DNA from: Scilla litardierei
Taxonomy: Eukaryota; Streptophyta; Magnoliopsida; Asparagales; Asparagaceae
Reading direction: 5' to 3'
DNA length: 64,000 bases
NCBI GenBank assembly: GCA_030789695.1
Contig: CM061139.1
Location: forward strand, 1,317,878 to 1,381,877
Below the pieces are notes generated by a model. It was not told the origin of the DNA. It saw nothing but the letters and a program-made list of their open reading frames with translations, and did not search any database. Position numbers and translations under genes: made by a program. This document shows, in pieces, positions 23,918 through 37,640 of the stretch. Each line of letters starts with the position of its first letter. Positions within the stretch are counted from its first letter, which is position 1.

Positions 23918-26900
23918 TCTCCCACTTGCACTCAGGATCATTTATCCCGAATGCAGGAGATGATTGCAAACATCTTTTGCAATATTTTATCCCTTGCATC
24001 AAATGCAAATTATTCTCCCTAACTAATTTCTACTTATTACTAGACGAAGGTCACACTCTGTGTGAGACCCTACAGCCTGACCCTTACAACAGGTTGGGCT
24101 CGAAGCCCTATACGGCAGTGACCACAAGCAGTGGTTGCCGTCCCTGCTTCAGGAATCATCATTATGTGGTTGACTCATTGACATGAGTATTGTCGGGACC
24201 ACCCTGACTGTTTCCGTGATGAATTCCGCAGTTATAGTCTCTTCGTCTTAACTATGTCGTGTAAATCAAGTCTGGGGTACGGTCAAACTGTCAACCCCAA
24301 TAACTTGACTCCGGTTAGTTTCTATCGATCTTTAGTCAAATCATGTTGGACTTCTTCCAACATACTCTGGCCAGAGATTCTACTAAAGACCGAACTAACC
24401 CTACGACACTAACTCACATTGACCGGGAGAGACGAATCCTCTCTTGGTCATTACTCGCCTCGTACGCTTCAAGTGACACCTGATCAAAGACCTTTCGACA
24501 GGGCTTGCCTCGAAGCTAGGTCAGTTGATCTAAGTGGCACCGTTCACGCACAGGTTCGTCAAAAATGACCTCAAGTCAAAAGACCAACTAGCCTATCATC
24601 ACTAAGAGTTATCATTGACAGATTGGTCAAAATAACCATATGATAACTCTTGTGAATCGTTCAGTGAACTCATTCTCTAATGAGCACCTGTGTCTCGTCT
24701 TCGACTTCGCCAAGTCAAGCGATCATGAGATCATCGCCACCGCCAAACGGTGAAGACCAAGACACAATGGTCTATCCGATGTTTCGATATCCTTGTCTCG
24801 AAACATCTACGACCACGAACCCTTTTAGGCTTATGCTACAGACGGTCAAACATTTCTCCATGATCGAGATACTCATCTCTATACATGTTTGACCTTGCAT
24901 AAAGTCTCAGGACTTTACCTAAGTTAATATCTAATGTTAACTACATTATAATATAACTTAGATAAATTGTTACCAAACAGCTTACTGTTATTACGAGCAA
25001 GATGTTTGTGCTTTTCACACACAGAGATAGATTACCTTTAGGGTATCTTCTCTCAACATCTCTCACTTGCACTCAGGCCCATTTATCCCGGTATCTTATA
25101 CCGTTTTTACACATAAGTTTTCCCGACTTCATGTGGTAGAGCCTTCGTGAGTGGATCTGCTAAAACCGTCTACACTATAGACTTAAGGGGTTTTTATGTT
25201 CATATTAGACCAACCATTTGAATCGCATTCAAATAATTCACTTGGTCTATCGGAATCTATAATATTTAATTTTCTTGGATCTTATCCAGTTCATCGTACC
25301 TTACGATAATAATTTAAATTTGTAAATGTTCATTTCAAATGGCTCATATCTATTTCTAATAAAGTATCAAACTTTTGATTACTTTGTCAAACTATATGTT
25401 CCATCTCTTTGATGCCTTAAATGTAATTTACACGCTCACACTGACCTTGAAAACTCTTTGGATAATTCATATAATTTGGTCCGTCTAAATCATATTTAGA
25501 AAAACGAACTTATAAGTGAATGCTCCAATTTTCATGGTCAAACTGAGCGTTTACATCGAGTTTGGTCCGAGTAGATCTGTACACATCTGCTGGCGAGACG
25601 GTTTCAACTAATCCGTTTTTAAAAAATTAGGATGAAAACCGTTCTCGACCAACATGATTGTACTTCACTATTTTCTTTATGCATTTAATCTTTCAACTTA
25701 AAGCTTTACTTGCAGAAAGCAAGGAATCATTTTCCTTGGGTACGTAAACTAAATTCCAAAATTTATTTACGCACACGGACCAATTCTGATTGCATCAAGT
25801 TATAAATCGGAGATACTACTCCGAATTTTCATCCCGGAAGTTGACTAAGTCATCATCAGTTATGATGTTTAACTCGACTCTTCGGCTCACGAAATTCGAG
25901 TAATTATACAACTTCCTAATGATTGATTTAATGAATATCTTATTGATAATGTCCTCACAGGGCATTATCAAAACCTAGGCATTACTATCTGGGACTTAAC
26001 CCAGAAGGAGGACTTAACTCAGAGTCACTTACAATGGATCACACCAAGTCTAACTAAGTGTGATTCATACCTTTTAAAACTTAATGTGTTAACAGACTTG
26101 ACCTGAGAGAAAATCACATTTTTTTTAGTTACGCAAGATTTTATGTAGCTAACTATTTGACCATTCGATCTAATCGAATCAGTTTAAATACTTTAATCAT
26201 TTCGTTCTTTATTTTATCAGACTTGTGTTTCATCAAGAACACGTGTCTTAATAAAATATACGAATAACTTAATTTGGTTAATCTAGACTCGGGTACATCA
26301 GTATGTACTAGACTAAGTTCGACAACTCATTCCCACTGTCTTACAGATGGGTTTCGGCCATTCTATCTAAGAGGATAAGACTCACAAGTGTCCGCAGACT
26401 TCATAATACGAGAGGTCAGACCCCTCTTTATGTGACTGGTGAAGCTTAGTCTCTCGATACGGCCTAGTCTATTTTTCCATACAAGTTTGCTACTATCTTG
26501 TGTATTTATATATATTAACATTTAATATATATATTATCGTTATACACATTACTCATTGCTTCAGAAGCAATGTGACGACATTCGACAAAAATGTGTTAAA
26601 CCTTTTGTATAACAATAATTATGAAATCGTGACATCAGAATATGTCATATTTTCATTTCCTCATACTTATGCCTTTACTAATGACAAATTAAACTAACTT
26701 TCTCAATTAACTTTCCGGAGTGCCTTCTTCCTTTTCTAAATCACATTTAGATATTAATATCCCAACATAAATAATTAGCTATGCAAGCATCTCATGTATC
26801 CAAACGCCTGAGAGTTGCAATCTTGAGTGTAGCTCAAGAAGTTGCTTGTCTCAAGATCCGGTTGGGATACATAGTCTTGCACCGCTCATGCACTCGTATT

Positions 26901-28940
26901 TGACTCAAACAGTTTGGTCGAATTTTCGAACTTTGCGGATCAAAATTGTTTGTCCATACAACCTTGAGGGTAGCTCGACAAGTTGTAGGGAGAAACATAC
27001 TTCGAATATCCTATATGTTTAAGCTGTCTCATATAGAGACGAGTGACATGTGGCGTGAATTTATTTGTTGGACCCAGAACTTAATGAAATCATATTTCTT
27101 AAGTCTGTTCTTTAGAAGGTCATTTAAATGTCAACGAGAATATAGTTTTAATTCTATCAATTAGAATTTAACTTGATATTCAATTAATCAACCTAATTTG
27201 ACCAGTTAACTTATTCCATTAAAATATTATATTTCGATTCCTTCGGTAAACATAGTCTTGCCCTAGTTTAGCATATGTTCAATATTAAATATAGGTAGAT
27301 TGGCATTCATCTATCTATACCTCCCACTATTTTTACGATCGTTTCAAAGCTTAATAACGAACAATTTAATCGAATTAAAATATTTAAAATTTAGTGAAAG
27401 AGGGATCCAATCATCATGAACCTCACAACCTTGAGGTGACTCAACAAGTTGATTGGTTCCATGATTGGTAGACTAACTCTTAGTCAATCACATCACATGT
27501 GACTCCATATCGTTTTTTACCCACAGTCACTTATGATCTTGAGGACACTCAACAAATCATAATGACTGGTCTAGTCAGACCCTTGATTTTGTGTCCAGAT
27601 TTGACTTAGATCGATGTTCGAGGAGACCCGACGTATCGATTTGGGTCAAGTCTAGACTACATCACATGTATGTTGGAGTTTGTTCCTTAAAGATAAACAT
27701 GTCATAGCTTGAGGAGACTCAACAACTATAATTGTCTTCTTTGAGTTACCAAGCTCCAAAATCAAGGAGGGATACGGATTAATCTTTGATAAGATTTATA
27801 ACGCATTGACTAGATATAGTCCAGGGTGTCATACAATCATGAATCGCGACATTGCGGTCCAGCGGAACACAGCCAGGGAATTGACTAAGCCAGGATCATT
27901 GCCCCTTGGACTAGCAAGGGTTGACACAGTAAACTTAGCCAAGCACATTGACTGGATCATGGTCCATTGAATGAAGCTTGTCTTTTTTGTATGTGTGCCA
28001 TAGACTAAATAGCTTTTATTAACAACTAATTAATCCTATCAACTAGTTGCATCCTTAAATTCAAAATTTTAGGATTTGTTTAATAACTTTTATTAAGTCC
28101 TTATCAACTATAAGGTTCACGTGCTATCCTAATCGTTATTAGGATTTTAATAAATTTATTAACCAACGCTAAAAGCGAAGTCATTTAATGAAATTCAATA
28201 ATAACAATTAGAATTAAGATTTTCATTAAAAGGACTACCCTAATCAGGAATTAGGTCTTGAAGCATTGTTAATGTTTTATTAAAACATAGCATGTCATTA
28301 AAATTCAATTAATAAATTTTAATCATTTTTAATGGCTAACCTAAAGGGTTGTCTTGTGTTATCAAATAAGGGACAAGAAGAACTAGCCATTAAAATAAAG
28401 CTACACTAATTTATCGCATAAAGATAGTGCACAACTATTTAACAATTAAATAGATTAAGTTTATCGCATAAACAATTTTAGCATGCATACATAAATTTAA
28501 CATTTAAATTTAAAATATGATTTTAAAATATTTTATTTTTATCTCATAAAAACTTGTTTTTAAAATCAAAAATTTGCATGCTACTTTAAAAAAATTTATC
28601 GCATAAAAATTTTAACCTTTAAAATCAGTTTAAAAATATCTCATAAAATTAAAACATCATTTTAAAAAACTTTCATGCTTAAAAATTTATCATATAAAAT
28701 TTTAGGCACTTTAAACTTATCACATAAATTTTAAAAAATTTAAATTTAGTTTAAAAAATTATCACATAAATTTTAAAACGTCATTTAAACATTTCCATGT
28801 TCAAAATTTATCAAATACAATATTTGAACATCTAAAACATTTTTGAAAATTATCTCATAACTTTAAAAACATTTTTTAAAGCAATTAAAAGCATTTCATA
28901 GTTTAATAGAAATCGCAGGCTAGATCGTTACGCAGACCTA
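23918..28940 (-). other. Non-coding interior of A with recurring hairpin motif
   Basis: No gag or pol motif in six frames. The interior is collinear with B (31990-36948). Between 26820 and 27730 a short imperfect hairpin of the form CTTGAG...CTCAACAAGTTG recurs about six times. Towards the primer-binding site (28390-28900) it becomes AT-rich, with repeated TTATCGCATAAA and TTATCACATAAA words. Conservation of a non-coding interior between two copies suggests RNA-level function such as packaging, but nothing here proves it. Confidence 0.8.
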
Positions 28941-28953
28941 CGCTCTGATACCA
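28941..28953 (-). promoter_or_regulatory. tRNA-iMet primer-binding site of A
   Basis: The minus strand reads TGGTATCAGAGCG, the standard plant initiator-tRNA complement, one base from the LTR edge. Confidence 0.92.
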
Positions 28954-28954
28954 A

Positions 28955-30175
28955 TGAAGGGTTTTTTGGGACCCTTAGGGCACAAAAACTCTATGCCCGT
29001 CCTAAGTCGGACGGAACATAGACAGCAAAGCAGCGGAAAAATAAACATGTTAATCTAATTAACATTTAACCCTAAGGTCCAAGACCCTAATCCAAGATCT
29101 ATGCCGACTTGGGATGGGTCTGACCATCCCAAGAAGGATCTAGCCTACTGCGATTAAATTAAACTAATGCTAATAAACACATACCCGGAATCTCAACCCT
29201 GGGGCAGGCGAGATGTTCCGCACCGTCTTCCGAGCCGCTCCCGTCCCACGCCGAGCCGCTCCTCGAACCGCTCCCCGAACCGCTCCTCGATCTGCTCCGC
29301 ATCCTGAGGCGATCAATCCCGTGTCGCCGAGCCAACCACGCGCTGAAGAAAGTTTCACGCGAGTGAAACCTCCGCCTAGATTTCGGATCTAAATCCCAAC
29401 TCCTTTGCGGTTTTGCTAGAGCCCTCAGGAGCAAGGCAGAAATTTATAGGGAGAGGAGAAATATTAATTTAGCTTAGATCCGAGCGTGCTCCAACATTTA
29501 CGAGAGCCGCTCAGATCTAGAGCTTGGGACGAGTTATGAGGAAGGGGGAGGGCCTCTATTTATAGAGGCGGCTGACTCTCCCCTTTTCTCCACAACCGAG
29601 GTGGGACTATTAATTTGGGATTAATTAAATCAAGTTAGTTTTCCTTTCACAAAGGGCAAACTTACTCGAATTTTAACTTCCTCACCGTTGAGCTTCAATG
29701 TTGGTACAACCTACCAAATCAAAGAGGGTTCAACGGTGAACGCGTAGGAAAAAACGGCTCGTCAATCTGAGTCCGTTTGACCCTTCAAACAATTGTCCAA
29801 AGTTAGCCAAAAGTCATGCTTCTCTTAGAAACGTAGCCGTCAAGAAAATCCCAGGTTTCAAAAAACCCTAACCAGAAAATTCGGGCTTAGTGGGCCTCCA
29901 TTTTCGCTGGTTTCAGCCCAACAGTTTGGGCTGACTTGTTTTGGCTAAAACTTGTGCATTTGGACTCCGTTTTTGACGCGGTTTGAACATGCGTTTAGAG
30001 CGGGACGATTCCGTCATCTAGGTAACCTTTTCAACGCGTTTATTTAATTAAATATAGTCTTAAACAATTTAAGACACATTTAATCTCTTTTGCATCATAT
30101 GCAAATTAGTCCCTATCTAGGCTTAAATTTTCATTTGCATCAAATACAAATGATCCGATGGCATATTCCTCTACA
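28955..30175 (-). repeat. 5' LTR of element A
   Basis: 1221 bp, very similar to 22697-23917. Short Arg/Ser-rich frames in both copies are composition artefacts. Confidence 0.93.
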
Positions 30176-30966
30176 GCTACTGCACAAGTACTAGAGGGGG
30201 GTGAATAGTACTTTAAAATAATTTAGAGGATAATTCCTAATTATCTTGCAAACTCAACCAACAATGCGGAAATGCGGAAATGTAAATAATGACAACAAGG
30301 AAAATACAATCGTAAACACACAATTTAACGGGTTCGGATCCACCCAAGTCTCCCTGACTTGTTCCCGGTGATCCTACGTCCCAAACACCCGGATCCCCTC
30401 CGGATACTTGAGTTAGAAACTTCTAACTCAAATTTGCACTATGAAATACTTGTAGAAACCTCTACAAGATCAAATCATACACAAATCGAAATGTGACCCC
30501 CACAACCCGGGATCACAAACAAACTCTCACAACCGAGAGTAAAGCACTTACAATATCAAAGTAAATTGAAATAGAAATTCTTACCACAAAATACCTATGC
30601 CTTGAGTAAAACTTACGAATTAGGGCAAAGATGATTTTGGGGAAGATGAAGGTACCAAACCCTAGCTCCAAGATAATGACCAGCAATGGAGTCCTAGGAA
30701 ATTGTTGGTGACCTTGGATCAAGCTCTTGGCTTGGAAAGCTCACAATCAATGAATCTCTCTTTTGAAATAAGAGTGAGGGAGAGATTCAAGAATGAAATG
30801 AATGAGCTTTGAATGAGATTTAATGCTTCTCTTTTGATCTCTAAACTTCACTTAATATCAGCCTTGAATGCTATGAATGCAGTACTCCAAGTATATATAG
30901 GATAGAGGAAAGAGAGAGAGAAAAATCGTGGCATTTAATGCTCCAACGGCTCTATTCTGAAGCAGA

Positions 30967-31496
30967 CTAGTCGGTCAAAGAAGGATCACTGACTGACTAG
31001 TTCATCAACTAGTCGGTCGGTGAAACAACATGAACCGACTAAGAGGTGAACAGTCAAATAGAGAAGTTCAGACTTAAAGAACTAGTCGGTCCAAGAAGAC
31101 TTGCCAACCGACTAGTTTCACAACTAGTCGGTCGGTGAGTGTTCATAGACCGACTAACAGAAGAAATAGAATAGTCTGAATACAAGTTGAATTAGTCGGT
31201 CTAAGAGCAAATGCTGACCGACTAGTTTATCAACTAGTCGGTCGATAAATGTACTTGGACTGACTAACGATAAACAGTAACTTAAGCTGTATAGTAGAAG
31301 CTCAACTAGTCGGTCTAAGAAGGATTCCTAACCGACTATTTTCACAACTAGTCGGTCGGTGAACCTTCTTTGACCGACTAACTGTAAACAGTAAGTGAGC
31401 TGAAATTGAAGGAGGCAAACTAGTCGGTTCAAGAAGCTTTGTCGACCACTTGATCACCATCTAGTCGGTTGGTTCTTCTTCTTGAACCAACTAACA
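30967..31496. repeat. GTCGGT inverted-repeat array in H
   Basis: About five units of about 100-110 bp, each with ACTAGTCGGTC and a nearby GACCGACTA facing it, plus spacers such as GATAAACAGTAACTTA. The arms can form strong hairpins. The same units, reverse complemented, make up 37224-37640 in the E LTR. Confidence 0.85.
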
Positions 31497-31902
31497 TGCA
31501 CAAGAAGTCGTGAATCGAAGCACGAAGCTTCGGGAAAGTTTGTATGGATTTCTACTAAGATCCTAGCTCTAAGATATGAGCGTTATGAAGATTAAAACGT
31601 AAGACCTACTCAAGGCTTAACATTCTATGAAAAGAAGCTAGAAGACTATAAATGAAACTTGACGAACCGTCTTCGAAAGCTTCAATCGAATCTTCATGAC
31701 TTCAATAATGGTCCTTGAGCTTCAACGAAGCTTTAGGCACACGATCACGTGCTTTGAGAAGTCTTGAGACGTCGCTTTGAATGTTCATATAAATTTGGCG
31801 ACGATCTCCATAACTGCGCTCACAAAGAGTTAGTTCACGATATTTATGTTTGTTCATCATCCAAAACCAAATCCGGGGAGTCAATACTCAACATTTATTT
31901 TA

Positions 31903-34900
31903 TTAAATATGGTCTTAAATTATTTAAGATACATTTAATCTCTTTTGCATCATATGCAAAATAGTCCATATCTAAGCTTAATTTATTATATTGCATCAAA
32001 TGCAATTATTCCATCCCTTGCATCAAAATGCAAAATATTCTCCCTAACTAATTTTTACCTATTACTAGACGAAGGTCGCACTCTGTGTGTGACCCTACGG
32101 CCTGACCCTACTACAGGTTGGGCTCGAAGCCCTATACGATAGTGACCACGAGCAGTGGCTGTCGTCCCTGTTTCAGAATCATCATAATGTGGTTAGCTCA
32201 TCAACATGAGAATTGTCGGGACCACCCTGACCGTGTCTGTGATGAGTTTTGCAGTTATAGTCTCTTCGTCTAAACTATGTCGTGTAGATCAAGTCTAGGG
32301 TACGGTCAAACTGTCAACCCCAATAACTTGACTCCGGTTAGTTTCTATCGATCTTTAGTCAACTAATGTTGGACTTCTTTCAACATACTCTGCGCAGAGA
32401 TTTTACTAAAGACCAAAGTAACTCTGCAACATTAACTCCCATTGACCGGGAGAGACGAATCCTATCTTGGTCATTACTCTCCTTGTACGCTTCATGTGAC
32501 ACCCAATCAAAGACCTTTCGACAGGCCTAGCCTCGAAGCTAGGTCAGTGATTTAAGTGGCACCTTTCACGCACAGGTTCGTAAAATGACCTCAAGTCAAA
32601 AGACCAACTTGCCTATCATCACTAAGAGTTATCATTGACAGATTGGTCAATATAACCATATGATAACCCTTGTGGATTGTTCAGTGAACTCATTCTCTAA
32701 TGAGCACATGTGTCTCGTCTTCGATTTCGCCAAGTCGAACGATCATGAGATCATCGCCACCGCTAAACGGTGAAGACTTAAGACACAATGGTCTATCTGA
32801 TGTTTCGATATCCTTGTCTCAAAACATCTACGACCACGAACCATTTTAGACTTATGCTACAGGCGGTCATACATTTCTCCATGATCGAGATACTCATCTC
32901 GATACATGTTTGACCTTGCATGAAGTCTCAGGACTTTACCTAAGTTAATATCTCATGTTTAATACATTATAACTTAGATAAATTATTACCAAACAGCTTA
33001 TTGTTATTTCGAACAAGATTTTTTTGCTATTCACACAGAGATAAATAGGGTCGAGGGCATCATCTCTCTACATCTCCCACTTGCACTCAGGCCCATTTAT
33101 CTCGATATCTTATACCGTTTTTCACACATAAGTTTTCCCGACTTACTGTGGTAGAGTCTTTGTGAGTGGATCTGCTATAACCGTCTACAGTATAGACTTA
33201 AGGGGTTTCTATGTTCATGTTAGACCAACCATTTGAATCTCATTCAAATAATTCACTTGGTCTTTCGGAATCCATAATATTTTATTTCCTTGGATCGTAC
33301 CCAGTTCATCGTACCTTACGATAATAATTTAAATTTGTTACTGGTCATTTCAAATGGCTCATTACTATTCTGACAAAGAATCAAACTCTTTGATTACTTT
33401 GTCAAAATAAATGTTCCATTCATTTGATGCCTTGCATGTAATTTATACGCTCTCAATGACCTTGAAAACTTTCTGGCTAATTCATATAAGTTGGTTCGTC
33501 TAAATCATATTTAAAAAAGCGAACTTATATGTGAATGCTCCAATTTTCATGGTCAACATGAGCGTTTACATCGAGTTTGGTTCGAGTAGATCTGTACACA
33601 TCTGCTGGCGAAAAATGGTTTCATCATAATCCGCTTTATAGGAATTATGATGAAAACCGTTCTCGACCAACATGATTGTACTTCACTATTTTCTTTTTGC
33701 ACCAATCTTTCAACTTAAAGATTTACTTGCAGATAGTGAGAAAACCTTTTCCTTAGGCACGTAAACTAAATTCCAAAATTTATTTACGCATACGGACCTA
33801 TTCTAATTGCATCAAGTTATAAATCGAAGTTACTACTCCGGATTTCATCCTAGAAGTTGACTAAGTAATCATCAATTATGATGTCTAACTCGACTCTTCG
33901 TCTCAAGAGATTCGAGTAATTATACAACTTCCTAATGATTGGTTTAATGAATATCTTATTGATAATGTCCTCATATAACATTATCAAAAACTAGGCATTA
34001 CTATCTAGGACTTAACCCAGAGGGAGGACTTAACTCAGAGTCACTTGTTATGGATTGCACCAAGTCTAACTAAGTGTGATTCATACCTTTTAACATACCG
34101 ATGTGTTAACAGACTTGACCTGAGAGAAAATCATATTTTCTTTTAATTAGAAGATTTTTATAGCTAAGTATTTGACCATTCGATCTAATCGAATCAGTTT
34201 AAATACTTTTGCCATTTCGTTCTTTATTTTATCAGACTTGTGTTTCATCAAGAACACGTGTCTTAATAAAATATACGAATAACCTATTTTGGTTAATCTA
34301 GACTCGGGTACATCAGTATGTACGAGACTGAGTTCGAAAACTCATTCTCTCACTGTCTTACAGATGGGTCTCGGCCATTATATCTAAGAGGATAAGATTC
34401 ACAAGTGTCTGTAGACTTCACAATACGAGAGGTCAGACCCCTCTTTATGTGACTTGTGAAGCTTAGTCTCTCGATACGGCCTGGTCTATTTTGCCATATA
34501 AGTTTGTTACTATCTTGTGTATTTATATATTAACATTTAATATAATAAAGTTATTACAAATTATTAACACAAAACATTGCTTCAGAAGCAAGGTGACGAC
34601 ATTCGTCAAAATGTGTTAGACGTCTTTTGTATAACAATTATCCTGAAATCGTGACATCAAAATATGTCACATTTGCATTTCCTCCTACTTATGCCTTTAC
34701 TAATGATAAATTAAACTATTTAACTCGATTGACTTTCCGGAATGCCTTCTTCTTTTTCTAAATCATATTTAGATATAAAATAGCCCAACATAAATGAATA
34801 GCTATGCAAGCATCTCATGTATCCAAACGCTTGAGCTTTGCAACAAGTTGCTCGTTTTAAGATCCGGTCGGGATGCATAGTCTTGCACCGCTCATGCATT

Positions 34901-36948
34901 CGTATTCGACTCAAACAGTTTGATCAAATTCTCGAACTTTGCGGATCAAAATTGTTTTTTCATACAACCTTGAGCGTAGCTCAACAAGTTGTAGGGAGAA
35001 ACATACTTCGAATATCCTATATGTTCAAGCTGCCCAATATAGAGGCGGGTGACATGTAGCGTGAATTTATTTGTTGGACCCAGAACTTAATGAAATCATA
35101 TTTCTTAAGTCTGTTCTTTAGAAGGTCATTTTAATGTCAACGAGAATATAATTTAGTTCTATCAATTAGAATTTATCTTGATATTCAATTAATCAACCGA
35201 TTTGACCGGTTAACTTATTTCATTTTGATTCCATCGGTAAACATAGATTTTCCCTAGTTTAGCATATGTTCAATATTAAATATAGGTAGAATGGCTTTTA
35301 TCTATCTATATCCTCCCACTATTTTTACGATCATTTTAAAGCCTTAACAATGAACGATTTAATCGAATTAAATAAATGGGTAAAAGATCTAATCACCCTG
35401 AGCCTAACAACCTTGAGTGTAGCTCAACAAGTTGCTTGACTCTGTAATCGAAAGATGAATCTTCATCGATCATATCGGATATGACCCTCTTATCAGTTTT
35501 TACCCCTAGCCATTTGTGATCATGAGTGTGCTCATCCAAATCACAATGTCTAGTTTAGTCGGACCCTTGTTTTCGCGTCTAGCCTGACTTGCTCCGGCGC
35601 TCGGTGTATACACGAACCCATCGGTTTGGGTCAGGTCTTAGACTATATCTAGCCAGACTACATCTTTGACTTAACTTACGCCGGCGCTCGGTGTATTCAC
35701 GACACGACGGTTTGGGTCAAGTCAAGATTTCATCTTATGTATTTAAGGAGTTGGTTTCTACAAGGTTGCCATGTCACAGCTTGAGTGTAGCTCAACAACT
35801 GGAACACTGGTCCTATAGTTGCCAACCCCTAAAACAAGGAGGTCTACGGCTAATCTTGAAGAAGATTATTAACGTATTTGACTTAGATATAGTCCATGGT
35901 GTCATACAATCATGATTCGCGTCATTGCGGTCCAGCGGAACACAGCCAGGGAATTGACTAAGCCAGGATCACTATCCCTTAGACTAGCTAGGGTGATCCA
36001 GCAAACTTAGCCAAGCACATTGACTGGATCATGGTCCATTGAATGAAGCTTGTCATTTTTATATGCTTGTCATAGACTAAAAGCTTTTATTAACAACTAA
36101 TTAATCCTATCAACTAGTTGAATCCTTAAATTCAAATTTTTAGGATTTGTTTAATAACTTTTATTAAATCCTTATCAACTATAAGGTTCACGTGTTATCC
36201 TAATCATTATTATGATTTTAATAAATTTATTAACAACGCTAAAAGCGAAGTCCTTTAATGAGAATTAATTTCATAACAATTAGAATTATAATTTTCATTA
36301 AAGGGACTACCCTAATCAGGAATTAGGTCTTAAAGTGTTGTTAATGTTTTATTAAAGCATAGCATGTCATTAGAATTTATCTCATAAATTTTAACGAGTT
36401 CTTAATGGCTAACCTAAGAGGCCGGTTGTCTTGTGTTTTCAAATAAGGGACAAGATGACATAGCCATTAACATAAAATTACACTAACTTTAACGGATAAA
36501 AAGAGTGTACAACTATTTAACAATTAAATAGAATAATGTTTATCACATAAGCAATTTTAGCTTGCATACTTAAATTTAACATTTAAATTTAAATATAATT
36601 TTTTAAAACATTTTCTTTTATCTCATAAAAACTTGTTTTAAAAGATCACAAAATTTGCATACTACTTAAAATATTTATCGCATAAAAATTTTAGGCTTTT
36701 AAAATCAGTTTTAAAATTATCACATAAATTTAAAACATCATTTTAAAAATTTCATGCTTAAAATTTTATCATATAAAATATTTAAACATCTAAAATTATT
36801 TTAAACTTATCGCATAAAGTTTTAAAGCTTTAAAATCAGTTTTAAAATTATCACATAAATTTAAAACATCATTTTAAAATTTTCATATTTAAAATTTTAT
36901 CATATAAAATATTTAAACATCTAAAATCTTTTTAAACTTATCGCATAA
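31903..36948 (-). other. B: end of left LTR and non-coding interior
   Basis: The first 100 bp complete the left LTR, then the interior follows A's closely. It lacks about 90 bp around the LTR junction that A has (the block with CATATTCCTCTTCA). The same gap occurs at 57580, so it is a subfamily trait. Hairpin motifs like those of A occur at about 34970, 35410, 35520 and 35780. No coding sequence is seen. Element E is inserted at the right end, with CATAA duplicated. Confidence 0.82.
36675..36948 (-). repeat. Two 131/132-bp tandem units in the B leader
   Basis: Units 36675-36806 and 36807-36937 both start TTATCGCATAAA and run through TCACATAAATTTAAAACATC. A third begins at 36938 and is cut by element E after 11 bases. 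Confidence 0.88.
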
Positions 36949-37223
36949 TGTAACGACTGGTTTTCATGTGTTTGGATTATCTATATTATATTATATGTTT
37001 TGGTGGATTTTCTCCTTATGTGTGGTTTTCGTCTCCGTAGCTTTCATTTTCGATCGTTTCGTCGTGATTTTCTAGCTTCTTCCTTAGAATAGTTGATCTT
37101 GGAGTAAGTCACTCATGACGAACTTCAAATCGCTCATATTTTAGAGTTAGGTTGATCCTAGAAGCCGTGGGAATCTTCCCGAAGCTTCGTGCTTCAATTC
37201 GGCACTTTCCGTGCACGTTAGTT

Positions 37224-37640
37224 GGTTCAAGAAGGGGGACCAACCGACTAGATTGAGATCTAGTCGGTCAGAAACTCTACTGGAACCGACTAGTTCATTG
37301 AATCAATTGTACAAGAGTTACTGTTTACTCTTAGTCGGTCTAAGAACAACCACCGATCGACTAGATGTGAAACTAGTCGGTCAGAACTTGCTCTCAGACC
37401 GACTAATTCCTTTGATGAATTTCACCTAAGTTACTGTTTATCGTTAGTCGGTCCAAGAACAACCACCGACCGACTAGGTTGCAAACTAGTCGGTCAGCCA
37501 TTGTTCTTTAACTGACTAATTCTTTGACCATTTCGACAACCTGAGTTACTGTTTGGTTTTAGTCGGTCACAGTTGGTCGACCGACCGACTAGTTGTTGAA
37601 CTAGTCGGTCAACAACCCTTCTTTGACCGACTAATCGCTG
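37224..37640 (+). repeat. GTCGGT inverted-repeat array in the E LTR
   Basis: About four units of about 110 bp with TTAGTCGGTC, CGACCGACTAG, ACTAGTCGGTC and GACCGACTAA, spaced by AGTTACTGTTTA-type sequence. The second LTR carries the same array at about 53788-54210. It lies upstream of the promoter-like block, so it falls in U3. Confidence 0.88.

Larger units (their letters stand above)
22697..30175 (-). mobile_element. Element A: complete non-coding LTR retrotransposon
   Basis: Two 1221-bp LTRs (22697-23917 and 28955-30175) begin TGAAGGGTTT and end CCTCTTCA or CCTCTACA. The target duplication GCTAC is at 22692-22696 and 30176-30180. The tRNA-iMet primer-binding site next to the right LTR gives minus orientation. 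The 5-kb interior has no long frame and no motif of gag or pol, so this is a large non-autonomous derivative. Element B is an older member of the same family. A sits in H, which sits in B's own LTR. Confidence 0.93.
22680..31893. mobile_element. Element H: about 1.7-kb unclassified insertion, itself split by A
   Basis: Removing A leaves 22680-22696 plus 30181-31893, about 1.73 kb. It is flanked by TTTATTTTA on both sides (22671-22679 and 31894-31902). Comparison with the uninterrupted right LTR of B shows that nine bases were duplicated, as Mutator-type transposases do. Yet the ends read TGCCC...CAACA like an LTR, and no terminal inverted repeat is visible. Much of its right half matches the start of the E LTR in reverse, including AAGCACGAAGCTTCGGG. 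No coding sequence is seen. It could be a solo LTR or a captured LTR piece. Class uncertain. Confidence 0.6.
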
